A stretch of 14,242 bases of DNA. It comes from Ignavibacteriota bacterium. Its GTDB lineage: Bacteria; Bacteroidota; Ignavibacteria; Palsa-1295. Below the pieces are notes generated by a model. The model saw only the letters and a program-made list of their open reading frames with translations. It was not told where the DNA came from and made no database searches. Location of the stretch: NCBI GenBank assembly GCA_025357895.1, contig JANYLL010000041.1:1-14242 (forward strand), written 5' to 3'. This document shows positions 6,998 through 14,242 of this stretch, piece by piece. A program made the translations under genes and the position numbers. The first letter of the stretch is position 1; each line of letters starts with the position of its first letter.

Positions 6998-9481
6998 TTA
7001 CTTGATAAGAATAATTTTCTGAGTAAGAATCTGATCCCGGGCAGTCATACGAACGAAATATTCACCTGCAGAAAGAGTAGAGAGATCATATGAAGACGTG
7101 TACTCACCAAATTGTTGTAAAGAATATTTTTCGAGAGGAAGGACTGTTTTGCCAAGCAAGTTGAGTATCTCGAGTTGAATTGGTCTTGAATCAAAAAGGA
7201 TGTATGATATTGTGAGACTAGAAATGACAGGATTCGGGGCACATTGTAATTTAATCTCCGGTAATTTATGGAAATCAATGCTCGATGAAGTCGTATCATG
7301 TACATAAGGGGAAATCGGAAAATTATTAAATGATAATGCACCGATACCTCTATTATTCAGTACCCACGGACCTTCATAAATATCGGTATCATCATTATAA
7401 TATGTTTCGTCCGGTAAATACGAAATAAATTTTGCTCCTGAAGCATGTGATAAATATAAAATGAGTGAATCACCATGAACGAGAATTACGCGAAGATTCC
7501 CACTTAGACTATCAAGATAAAAATAATCCGTCAATTGTCGTAATTTTTTTGCTATTATTGTATCGTGGGTTAGAAATAGACCTTGTTTTGCATTAGCAAA
7601 TTCCAATACAATAATATCATGATTACTATCCGCGTAGTTTGCCTTTTTGATATTAGGCGGTAAAATATCAACAGTATCAATAGATCCATATATATCATGA
7701 GCAACTAATCGAGAAATATTATCTGCAATGTGCCAATATCCGAATGCATCATAATGACAATCGTCATGACCGCTAACACCACACGTTGACATTACTTCAA
7801 TATGTGGAAGAGAATCCGGAATTGTACGTTGCAGTTCTCGAAGTGCACTGCGTTCTCCAGGTACGCAACCGGGATGTATTTGGAATACATATATTTTTTT
7901 TAGAATGTTGTCATCATTTGAATCACCAAAATCTCTAAACCAATTGTGATAGAGCGATCTAAAATTATTGTAATATCCACCTATAGAATTGTATTCTCCT
8001 TGATACCAAAAAAGAGCATGGTATTTTTTTCTCAATCCGCTTTTAACCGAACGATAGAAAGCTCGTCCATAAATTGTGCTGAGATCAGTATGCGAAGTAT
8101 CGTTTGGTAGATTCTGTTCAATGGTAGAGCCTCCTGCAGCACCATTGATGATACATGTTGGGATACCATACGACGTTAAAATATTCCCTTCCAATTTATT
8201 AGCCCAAACTCCGATGAGGTACGGGCCTGAGAATAATTCGCCAAAACCATGTCCGTTACCATATCCCCATGAAGTATCAGCCAGGTCATAATCATCGAAA
8301 TTCAGGTTTGTTGTTTGAACCCCGAATGTACGAAAGAATGGATTGACATTTGAATACCAGCTGATAGCAGGGTGCGCATTAGATTGACCGGCTATATAGA
8401 AGGCGTCACCGGCTACAAGATCTGCAGCTTCTGCCAAAAAGAATTCTGAATTTTTATTAACAACACTAAGAGTGTAAGTATATTGTGAACGTTCGGCATA
8501 AATAGAGTCTACGAACCCAAAAGTTGCTGAACTGCCGATATAATGAGTTGGCGCAGACCATCGCTCAACAAACAAGTCATTCTTCCATTTTTTCAAAATT
8601 ATCGAATCATATCCTATCTGATCGACCGACCCATTAATTTCGATTGGAGCAAACCCATTATTATTCCGTGCAAAGAATTGCATATGCGAAGGAAAATTTT
8701 TTGCAATAAACCGAGGGATAGGAGTAGGATATAACGGTATAGAGCTTTGAACGAATGTCGGTTTCAAACCCTGCGATACCAGACGAGCATCATCGGCATG
8801 TGTAGCACCTGTTACTTTATTGAGAAGAACAGAATCTCCCTTCCTGTATGCCATGTCCATCACATAGTAGAACCGAAGATTTTGTTCATTGCCTTGAAGT
8901 GATTGTGACATCACTGATCGAATTTCGTCTTGCGAGAGTTCCCTTTTCCATAATCTTACCTCGTCCATCATCCCCGAAAATCCTTTACCAATTACTAATT
9001 TTTGCGACATAACTTGAGCTATTCTATTTCCTCTTCCTACAAGTGCACCGTTCTTGTATAGCTTCCAAATATTTCCTGATCTTGTCATTGCAAGATGAGT
9101 CCACCGATTAAGTGGTAAACGAGCTTGATTTCCTGTTGCTGAGGCAATAACACCCCCCAATTGTATCTCTGCATATTCTTCCGGAGCTCCTGCCAAAGTT
9201 GTAGCATATAATCCAAATCCCGAACTGTTATCTTCGCCTATATAGAATAAATAGATTGTGTCTAAATTTTGTAAAGGTTTAACCCAAAGCTCGATTGTGC
9301 ATTTGTCAAGTGAGTCTCCCGAAACAGAGAGGGCAAAAAAAGAACCCGCTGTAAACTGAGCGGCATCTCCCGCAATTTGTCCATGAGATAAGTTGGGGTA
9401 GAGGAATGAGGAAATCAACAATACAAAGACTGTTGTAAATTTTAAATAGAGTAGTCCCATTCTGTGCTTTAGGTGTTTCAT
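6998..9481 (-). CDS. T9SS-exported SGNH hydrolase with LamG domain (paralog B)
   Basis: This 827-residue homologue of the two neighbouring esterase-like proteins sits on the opposite strand. A Met1 or Met8 start leads into a signal peptide ending near SHG-Q (about 34). Its N-terminal module is a classical LamG-3 type fold (TIELWVKPL at 62-70, RLPLNRWTHLAMTRSG at 121-136, LYKNGALVGRG, MMDEVRLWKRELS at 171-183), distinct in sequence from the jelly-roll of paralogs A and C. After a beta-sandwich linker the SASA/SGNH core keeps all blocks: IAGQSN (363-368, Ser367), INGAAGGST (445-453), FWYQGEYN (491-498) and GHDDCHY (571-577; Asp573, His576). The downstream conserved region has YLPDETYYNDD, YEGPW and RGIGA (about 608-724), followed by a T9SS type A tail from APNP (748) to KIILIK. 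Predicted extracellular carbohydrate O-acetylesterase; activity is not proven by sequence. It is divergent from paralog C with 121 bases between them. Confidence 0.87.
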   Translation of the reverse strand: MKHLKHRMGLLYLKFTTVFVLLISSFLYPNLSHGQIAGDAAQFTAGSFFALSVSGDSLDKCTIELWVKPLQNLDTIYLFYIGEDNSSGFGLYATTLAGAPEEYAEIQLGGVIASATGNQARLPLNRWTHLAMTRSGNIWKLYKNGALVGRGNRIAQVMSQKLVIGKGFSGMMDEVRLWKRELSQDEIRSVMSQSLQGNEQNLRFYYVMDMAYRKGDSVLLNKVTGATHADDARLVSQGLKPTFVQSSIPLYPTPIPRFIAKNFPSHMQFFARNNNGFAPIEINGSVDQIGYDSIILKKWKNDLFVERWSAPTHYIGSSATFGFVDSIYAERSQYTYTLSVVNKNSEFFLAEAADLVAGDAFYIAGQSNAHPAISWYSNVNPFFRTFGVQTTNLNFDDYDLADTSWGYGNGHGFGELFSGPYLIGVWANKLEGNILTSYGIPTCIINGAAGGSTIEQNLPNDTSHTDLSTIYGRAFYRSVKSGLRKKYHALFWYQGEYNSIGGYYNNFRSLYHNWFRDFGDSNDDNILKKIYVFQIHPGCVPGERSALRELQRTIPDSLPHIEVMSTCGVSGHDDCHYDAFGYWHIADNISRLVAHDIYGSIDTVDILPPNIKKANYADSNHDIIVLEFANAKQGLFLTHDTIIAKKLRQLTDYFYLDSLSGNLRVILVHGDSLILYLSHASGAKFISYLPDETYYNDDTDIYEGPWVLNNRGIGALSFNNFPISPYVHDTTSSSIDFHKLPEIKLQCAPNPVISSLTISYILFDSRPIQLEILNLLGKTVLPLEKYSLQQFGEYTSSYDLSTLSAGEYFVRMTARDQILTQKIILIK

Positions 9482-9489
9482 CTGTTCAT

Positions 9490-9513
9490 AAACAAATGAA
9501 CTCTCAAAATTGA
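9490..9513 (-). promoter_or_regulatory. Leader motif shared with paralog A
   Basis: Reading the minus strand, TCAATTTTGAGA (9513 to 9502), four bases, then ATTTGTTT (9497 to 9490) precede the ATG at 9481 by eight bases. Both words also precede paralog A in the same order. A GTTCAT/ATGAAC dyad (9484-9489 and 9496-9501) overlaps the second word and could form a leader hairpin. Promoter or operator function is a guess. Confidence 0.3.
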
Positions 9514-9534
9514 TTTACGTTTTTTCAGGCAATA

Positions 9535-9550
9535 ATTAATGCATTGATTA
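9535..9550. promoter_or_regulatory. Near-palindrome centred in divergent intergenic gap
   Basis: AATTAATGCATTGATT (core AATGCATT at 9538-9545) matches its own reverse complement at 14 of 16 positions and lies almost exactly in the middle of the gap between the divergent paralogs B and C. It could be an operator for both, but AT-rich palindromes also arise by chance. Confidence 0.25.
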
Positions 9551-9602
9551 TCTCGAACTTCTGAACAAAACTAAGCGTTGCCATATAATTATTACTATTT
9601 CG

Positions 9603-11993
9603 ATGAGTTTTCTCATAATGAAAAAAATATTTCCTTCTGCAATACTATTGATTATTCCGCTAATTAGTTTTGCACAAATTCCTAACGGCGCTACTCTCTG
9701 GCTCGTAGCAGATAGTGCAGTTGTTCAGCTTGATAATAAAGTGTCAGTCTGGGCGGACAATAGCGGCAAAGAAAATATTATTAGCCAAAAGAATAGCGGA
9801 TCCCAACCCTCGCTTTTGAGAAATACACTTAATGGCCATGCAGCAGTTAAATTTCATGGCGGGTCTGAATATCTTGCCGGTCCGCCGATCTTTCCATGCA
9901 GGAAAGACTATACAATTACGGCTGTCATTCGCATTGATGATACAACAGCAATTAATAATATTATTTCAGGAAATGCGCACGCCCTTTTTTTTGGCGGCGA
10001 TCTGTATCCTCGAGTAGTTCATGGTAATTTCATATTTCAGGTAATATCTTCACTGAAAGTTGGACATGAATTTGCAATATTAACGGTACGCTATTCAGAG
10101 ATAAATGCGCAAGCCAAGATCTATGTTGATGGACAGTCAGGAGATTCATTATATATATTGTCCAACGCTGATTCTGCACTTTTTATTGGAGCGTATCAGG
10201 GAGCATATACTCTTAACGGGGCAATTGCAGAACTACTACTTTTTGACAGGCAAATTTCTGAAGGAGAGCGCAATCAATTAGAAGCTGCTCTTCGATCTAA
10301 ATATGCAATTCCTTTAGGGAAACCCGCACCAAAACCCGATAGCACTTTTACATTACTTCCTGCGAATTTACAACTTTATCCACGTGAATCTAATGATTCG
10401 GCGTCAGTACCAATTCAGGGTAATATTTACTATCCTGGATTCGATTCTATCTACATTGATGTTTTTAAAAACAACAAACCATATAATCATCAAGCACAAG
10501 GTTTACAATATTCCGATACTAAGGCTCCTTTTTCCTTTTATCAGAGAATTAATGCCGAGCTTAGTGAGTTTCATTTTATCGTTCACCTCAAAAATAAAAC
10601 ACAAGACTTAATTATAGCTAATAGAGATAGCATCACCTGTGGTGATGTATATTTTATTGGCGGAGAATCCAATTCAACTTTCGGTTATTATAATGTTCCC
10701 TATCAGAATGAATTCTGCCGAAGCTTCGGCATTAATTTATCTCACAATATTCGCGATACGACGTGGGCTTTATCTACAGCAGGTCTTTGGGGAGATGGCA
10801 CATCAGTTTCCGGGTGGGGATTGATGCTGCAAAAACATTTCATCGAGCAGGAACATATTCCTACATGTATTATTGATGGCGGCGTAAGTGGGACAATCCT
10901 TATTCATCATCTTCGGGATGATTCGAACCCGTTAAGTCTTGAAACGATCTATGGCAGGATGCTCTATCGGGCACAAAAAGCCGGTCTTGCAAATGCCGCA
11001 AAAGCACTAATTTGGTACCATGGTGAGCTTGATTTAGTAGATCATTATTATGAAAATTTTAAAACTCTTTACAATTCCTGGCATGAGAACTACCCAAATC
11101 TAAAAAAAATATATGTTATTCAATTACGCCCGGCTTATTGCGTAGACTTATATGACCAACCTCTCCGTGAATTAATGCGAAACTTGCCAGATTCTCTTCA
11201 GGGAATTACAACTATTTCTTCTACAATGTTTCCCTACCAAGATGGCTGTCACTTTCACGATGACGGATTTACAGGAATTGCAGATCAAATCTTTCCTCTT
11301 ATCGCCCACGATTTTTTAGGATCCACCGATACGATTGGAATCTCATCTCCCAATATCTCTAAGGCGTTTTTTACTACTCAGAATAATACTGAGATCGCTC
11401 TTATCTTTGTCCCCCACAACTGCGGCATCACTTCAACAAATGATACGATCGTTGGTGGAATTTTTGCAACTCTAAAAGATTATTTCTATCCAAACGATGA
11501 AGTAGGGAAAGTTCAATCAATTCGTTTTTCCGGCGATACTGCTTTTCTTAAACTCTACGCATCATCAAATGCAAAATCAATTTCATATATTCCCGACCGC
11601 TATTATAATGGTGATGATACAATATTCTACCAGGGACCGTGGCTTAAATCAAGTCGTGGTATCGGAGCATTGATCTTTTATCATGTGGCAATCAATGATT
11701 GGAAAAGTACGGTCGGTGATCCTTCAACTCAGGGAAAACTATCCTTGGAAGCATCCCCAAACCCGCTTAAAAGCTCAACATTGTTGCGATTTAATCTTCC
11801 TTCTGAATGTGATGTAAATCTTTCGATCTACAACGTTTTAGGTGAAAAAATCCTTACTCTGATTGAAGGAAAGGCATCGCCAGGATTGCATGAAATACAA
11901 TTTGATGCCTCCAATCTTTCTGCAGTTGAATATTTTTGCCGATTGCAAACGGCATCCACAACCATAACGACGAAAATAATTCTTACAAAATAA
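9603..11993 (+). CDS. T9SS-exported SGNH-like protein with altered catalytic blocks (paralog C)
   Basis: This 796-residue protein is collinear with paralog A: signal peptide, jelly-roll module (TLWLVADSAV, SVWADNSG, AAVKFHGG, IYVDGQSGDS, IGAYQG, IAELLLFDRQIS; about 27-240), beta-sandwich linker, SASA/SGNH core, conserved post-core region (YIPDRYYNGDD, YQGPW, RGIGA; about 582-698) and T9SS type A tail from SPNP (718) to KIILTK. The core differs from A and B at each block: GGESN (353-357) replaces GQSN, IDGGVSGT (424-431) replaces INGGVGGT, WYHGELD (471-477) replaces WYQGES/Y, and YQDGCHF (545-551) replaces GHDGCHF. Ser356, Asp547 and His550 remain, so a triad is still possible. A second ATG at 9618 (MKKIF...) gives a more typical signal peptide and is the likelier true start. 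Its stop lies three bases from that of hslU. Confidence 0.86.
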   Translation: MSFLIMKKIFPSAILLIIPLISFAQIPNGATLWLVADSAVVQLDNKVSVWADNSGKENIISQKNSGSQPSLLRNTLNGHAAVKFHGGSEYLAGPPIFPCRKDYTITAVIRIDDTTAINNIISGNAHALFFGGDLYPRVVHGNFIFQVISSLKVGHEFAILTVRYSEINAQAKIYVDGQSGDSLYILSNADSALFIGAYQGAYTLNGAIAELLLFDRQISEGERNQLEAALRSKYAIPLGKPAPKPDSTFTLLPANLQLYPRESNDSASVPIQGNIYYPGFDSIYIDVFKNNKPYNHQAQGLQYSDTKAPFSFYQRINAELSEFHFIVHLKNKTQDLIIANRDSITCGDVYFIGGESNSTFGYYNVPYQNEFCRSFGINLSHNIRDTTWALSTAGLWGDGTSVSGWGLMLQKHFIEQEHIPTCIIDGGVSGTILIHHLRDDSNPLSLETIYGRMLYRAQKAGLANAAKALIWYHGELDLVDHYYENFKTLYNSWHENYPNLKKIYVIQLRPAYCVDLYDQPLRELMRNLPDSLQGITTISSTMFPYQDGCHFHDDGFTGIADQIFPLIAHDFLGSTDTIGISSPNISKAFFTTQNNTEIALIFVPHNCGITSTNDTIVGGIFATLKDYFYPNDEVGKVQSIRFSGDTAFLKLYASSNAKSISYIPDRYYNGDDTIFYQGPWLKSSRGIGALIFYHVAINDWKSTVGDPSTQGKLSLEASPNPLKSSTLLRFNLPSECDVNLSIYNVLGEKILTLIEGKASPGLHEIQFDASNLSAVEYFCRLQTASTTITTKIILTK

Positions 11994-11996
11994 AAA

Positions 11997-13514
11997 TCAC
12001 AGTATATACCTGCTCAGATCTCTATTCCTCACAATCTTTTCTAATTTTTCATTTACGATCTCAGCAGATATCGTAATATGTTTTTCGTTGATGATATCGG
12101 GCACATCAAAGAGAATTTGTTCTAAGAGCGTTGTGAGAATGGTATGAAGTCTGCGTGCACCAATATTTTCTACAGATTCATTCACTTCAAAGGCTATCCG
12201 TGCAATAGCAGCAATTGAATCTTCGGTAAATTCGATCTCCACACCTTCAGCTTTTAACATCGCAATATATTGCTTCAGCAATGCATTCTCCGGTTGTGTA
12301 AGGATCTTTACAAAATCATCTTGTGTCAGGCTTTCAAGTTCGACACGGATTGGAAAGCGCCCCTGCATTTCGGGAATGAGATCACTTGGCTTGGATACAT
12401 GGAATGCTCCGCTTGCAATGAAGAGAATATGATCGGTTCTGACCACTCCGTGACGAGAGCCAACACTTGAGCCTTCAACGATAGGGAGCAAGTCCCGCTG
12501 CACACCTTCACGGGAAACATCAGGTCCGCCTTCTTTTGATTTTCCTGCGATCTTATCAATCTCATCAATAAAGATAATGCCGTGATTTTCTGCACGATTG
12601 ATAGCTTCTTTTGTCAATGCTTCTTGATCAATAAGCTTCGCCGATTCTTCCTGAATAAATATTTGTCGCGCTTCTTTTATCGTCGTACGTCGGAATTTTG
12701 TTTTCTTCGGCATCATGTTGCTCATGGCATCCTGCAAATTCTGCGCGATCTCATCCATACCCCCACCGCCGATAGGTCCCATGATCTGCATGGAAGCTAT
12801 GGGCGGCATTTGAGTGATCTCAATCTCTATTTCGCGATCATCAATTTCACCGGATTTAATTTTTTTGCGAAAGCGTGTCCTTGTTCTTTGATTGGCCGCC
12901 GCTTCGCGTTTTTCTGCTTCACCGTTTGTCGGAATTTCTTCAGCTTGCTTTTTTATTTCTTCTTGCGCCTTCATGATGAAATCAAATGGTTTGATATCGA
13001 GCATCTCCATATCTTCCATTTTCTTCATCCCATTCGTTGGCGATGAAGGGATGAGAATATCAAGGAGGCGTTCATCGGCAATATCACGAGCTTTTTCTTC
13101 GACGACTTTCAGCATTTCCGAACGCACCATCATAACGGAAATATCCGCAAGATCACGAACCATTGATTCAACGTCCCGACCGACATAGCCGACCTCAGTA
13201 TACTTTGTTGCCTCAACTTTAATAAAAGGTGCACCCGATAGCTTTGCAAGTCTTCGTGCAATTTCTGTTTTGCCTACGCCTGTTGGTCCGATCAGAATAA
13301 TATTATTCGGCATGATCTCTTCGCGCATCGAACCTTCGACCTGTTGGCGGCGCCAACGATTACGCAGAGCTATGGCAACGGAGCGTTTCGCATTATGCTG
13401 ACCGATAATATATTTATCCAATTCGCGGACGATCTCATGAGGCGTGAGGACTTTAAGCGAATTCTTTGGCTTTTCTATTATTTCTGTCTCTAAACTTGTA
13501 GCTAATTCTTCCAT
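11997..13514 (-). CDS. hslU: HslU, ATPase subunit of HslUV (ClpYQ) protease
   Basis: HslU is the AAA+ unfoldase that forms hexamers, unfolds substrate proteins and feeds them to the HslV peptidase in the cytoplasm. Seen here: LTPHEIVRELDKYIIGQ (23-39), Walker A GPTGVGKT (76-83), the pore loop GYVG (109-112), Walker B FIDEID (315-320), the MQGRFPIR segment (383-390) carrying the conserved arginine of the AAA+ core, sensor-2 type IGARRLHT near the C-terminus, and the C-terminal DLSRYIL tail that inserts into HslV to activate it. At 505 residues it is longer than the 443-residue E. coli protein, mostly through a charged, Gln/Glu/Lys-rich insertion in the intermediate domain (about 160-230) and a short N-terminal extension. 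It lies 76 bases downstream of hslV and is almost certainly co-transcribed with it. Confidence 0.97.
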   Translation of the reverse strand: MEELATSLETEIIEKPKNSLKVLTPHEIVRELDKYIIGQHNAKRSVAIALRNRWRRQQVEGSMREEIMPNNIILIGPTGVGKTEIARRLAKLSGAPFIKVEATKYTEVGYVGRDVESMVRDLADISVMMVRSEMLKVVEEKARDIADERLLDILIPSSPTNGMKKMEDMEMLDIKPFDFIMKAQEEIKKQAEEIPTNGEAEKREAAANQRTRTRFRKKIKSGEIDDREIEIEITQMPPIASMQIMGPIGGGGMDEIAQNLQDAMSNMMPKKTKFRRTTIKEARQIFIQEESAKLIDQEALTKEAINRAENHGIIFIDEIDKIAGKSKEGGPDVSREGVQRDLLPIVEGSSVGSRHGVVRTDHILFIASGAFHVSKPSDLIPEMQGRFPIRVELESLTQDDFVKILTQPENALLKQYIAMLKAEGVEIEFTEDSIAAIARIAFEVNESVENIGARRLHTILTTLLEQILFDVPDIINEKHITISAEIVNEKLEKIVRNRDLSRYIL

Positions 13515-13524
13515 GTTTTTAGTA

Positions 13525-13584
13525 CTGAGCGATGAGTGCTGAGCGATGAGTACGAGTTCAACTTAGCACTCAGACCTCAGCACT
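13525..13584. repeat. Short direct and inverted repeats in the hslV-hslU spacer
   Basis: Two copies of CTGAGCGATGAGT (13525-13537 and 13539-13551) are arranged with a 14-base period. AGTGCTGAG (13535-13543) is also inverted as CTCAGCACT (13576-13584), and a further AGCACTC (13565-13571) can pair with GAGTGCT (13534-13540). The spacer transcript could thus form alternative hairpins between the two cistrons. Low-complexity TGAGTGCTGAG-type repeats of this kind can vary in copy number. Confidence 0.55.
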
Positions 13585-13590
13585 TTGATG

Positions 13591-14130
13591 TTACGTAAGT
13601 TCTTCTATAGTCAGATTCGTATTCGTATAAATACAAATTTCTCCGGCGATCTTCAACGACTCTTCGACGATCTGTTTTGCAGACATCGAATCATTTTTCA
13701 TAAATGCTCTTGCCGCAGCATCAGCATACGGCCCGCCGGAACCGATTGCAATAATACCATGCTCGGGTTCAATCACATCGCCATTACCGGAAAGCAGATA
13801 GGCATTCTCGCGGCTGACAACGGCAAGCATCGCTTCCAACCGGCGAAGATATTTATCGAGCCGCCACTCTTTTCCAAGTTCGACTGCAGCGCGTGGCATA
13901 TTGCCGCGGAATTCTTCGAGCTTCGCTTCAAATTTTTCGAAGAGGGTGAGTGCATCACTTGTCGAACCTGCAAAACCTGCAATAACATTTCCGTTATAAA
14001 GTTTACGTACTTTTTTGGCGTTGCCTTTCATGACTGTATTGCCAAAAGTCACCTGCCCATCGGAGCCAAGTGCAGCTTGTCCGTTGCGGACAATACCAAT
14101 CACTGTTGTCGAACGAATTTGAGTTGTCAT
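13591..14130 (-). CDS. hslV: HslV, peptidase subunit of HslUV (ClpYQ) protease
   Basis: HslV is the N-terminal-threonine, proteasome-like peptidase that forms a double hexameric chamber with HslU. The 179-residue sequence shows TTVIGIVRNGQ (8-18), SDGQVTFGNTVMKGN (23-37), KKVRKL, AGFAGSTSDALTLFEKFE (51-68) and GSGGPYADAAARAF (130-143). By alignment with known family members the nucleophile is Thr8, so the first seven residues (MTTQIRS) should be a short propeptide removed during maturation. Lys35 and Lys40 match the conserved active-site lysines 28 and 33 of mature E. coli HslV. The ATG at 14130 has no clear Shine-Dalgarno sequence, only an A-rich stretch. hslV precedes hslU in the usual order. 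Confidence 0.96.
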   Translation of the reverse strand: MTTQIRSTTVIGIVRNGQAALGSDGQVTFGNTVMKGNAKKVRKLYNGNVIAGFAGSTSDALTLFEKFEAKLEEFRGNMPRAAVELGKEWRLDKYLRRLEAMLAVVSRENAYLLSGNGDVIEPEHGIIAIGSGGPYADAAARAFMKNDSMSAKQIVEESLKIAGEICIYTNTNLTIEELT

Positions 14131-14242
14131 ATTTTTTCCAACAATTTGTAATAAGGAATAGGTCTTCTAAGACGTATATGTGCTATTTATATTTCAAATG
14201 CCGTAAATTTCTTCGACAGGATCATGACTTGTAGCCCATGTC

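Noticed and set aside
4600..11993. A toxin, phage or defence system in the three large paralogs
   Set aside because: Signal peptides, T9SS tails, LamG-like modules and SASA/SGNH motifs point to exported carbohydrate esterases; no nuclease, NTPase or integrase signatures are present.
12582..13188. Plus-strand frames of 98-154 residues opposite hslU
   Set aside because: They are antisense shadows of a strongly conserved hslU sequence and show no family resemblance.
13591..14130. The idea that HslV uses Thr2 directly after Met removal
   Set aside because: Alignment with the conserved TTxxxVRxNG start of mature HslV places the nucleophile at Thr8, so the early MTT is part of a propeptide and its similarity to the E. 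coli start is coincidental.
13585..14151. Plus-strand 188-residue frame covering hslV
   Set aside because: Complete antisense overlap of hslV; its composition is explained by the reverse complement of conserved HslV codons.
14194..14242. Possible C-terminal end of an upstream minus-strand gene (…SHDPVEEIYGI followed by TGA at 14194-14196)
   Set aside because: Only about 15 codons are inside the window and another frame (ending TAA nearby) is also open, so neither identity nor reality can be supported.

Overview
The window looks like a chromosomal segment from a member of the Bacteroidota/Chlorobiota assemblage (FCB group). The main reason is that four proteins combine a Sec signal peptide with a C-terminal type IX secretion (Por_Secre_tail, type A) sorting domain, and that secretion system is restricted to this assemblage. 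The lack of Shine-Dalgarno sequences in front of the genes and an AT-leaning composition fit. An Ignavibacteria- or Kapabacteria-like lineage is a reasonable guess, but this is inference; the sequence does not fix the genus.

Layout: positions 1-215 hold no convincing gene but contain an 11-bp inverted repeat resembling a dispersed intergenic element, and a small hairpin. At 216-569 (minus) is a gene for a small secreted WXXGXW-repeat protein. It is interrupted by an in-frame TAA right after the signal peptide, so I call it a pseudogene or a point lesion. Next come trhO (minus, tRNA U34 hydroxylation, short form) and, divergently, a COG2509-type FAD-dependent dehydrogenase (plus). From 3035 to 11993 lies a secreted-protein block: a PQQ-type glucose/sorbosone dehydrogenase (minus), then three large paralogous SGNH/sialate-O-acetylesterase-like proteins in plus, minus, plus order. 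The window closes with the hslV-hslU protease operon (minus).

From trhO to hslU the coding strand alternates gene by gene. The three convergent junctions are extremely tight (11-bp overlap, 1-bp gap, 3-bp gap), so no intrinsic terminator fits between them. Promoters must sit in the three divergent gaps of about 60-120 bp. The two larger gaps share a 12-bp sequence, TCAATTTTGAGA, in front of two of the esterase paralogs, a possible shared control site.

Functional picture: the four T9SS cargo proteins are probably surface-bound or released and act on carbohydrates. The esterase-like proteins would bind glycans through N-terminal concanavalin-like domains and remove O-acetyl groups, and the dehydrogenase would oxidise released sugars. 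Substrate and cooperation are inference from family membership and proximity. The most interesting points are the esterase paralog set (one copy has changed residues in every catalytic block), a conserved region of about 115 residues after the SGNH core that I cannot name, and the nonsense-interrupted WXXGXW gene. I see no mobile element with transposase, CRISPR array, tRNA or rRNA.
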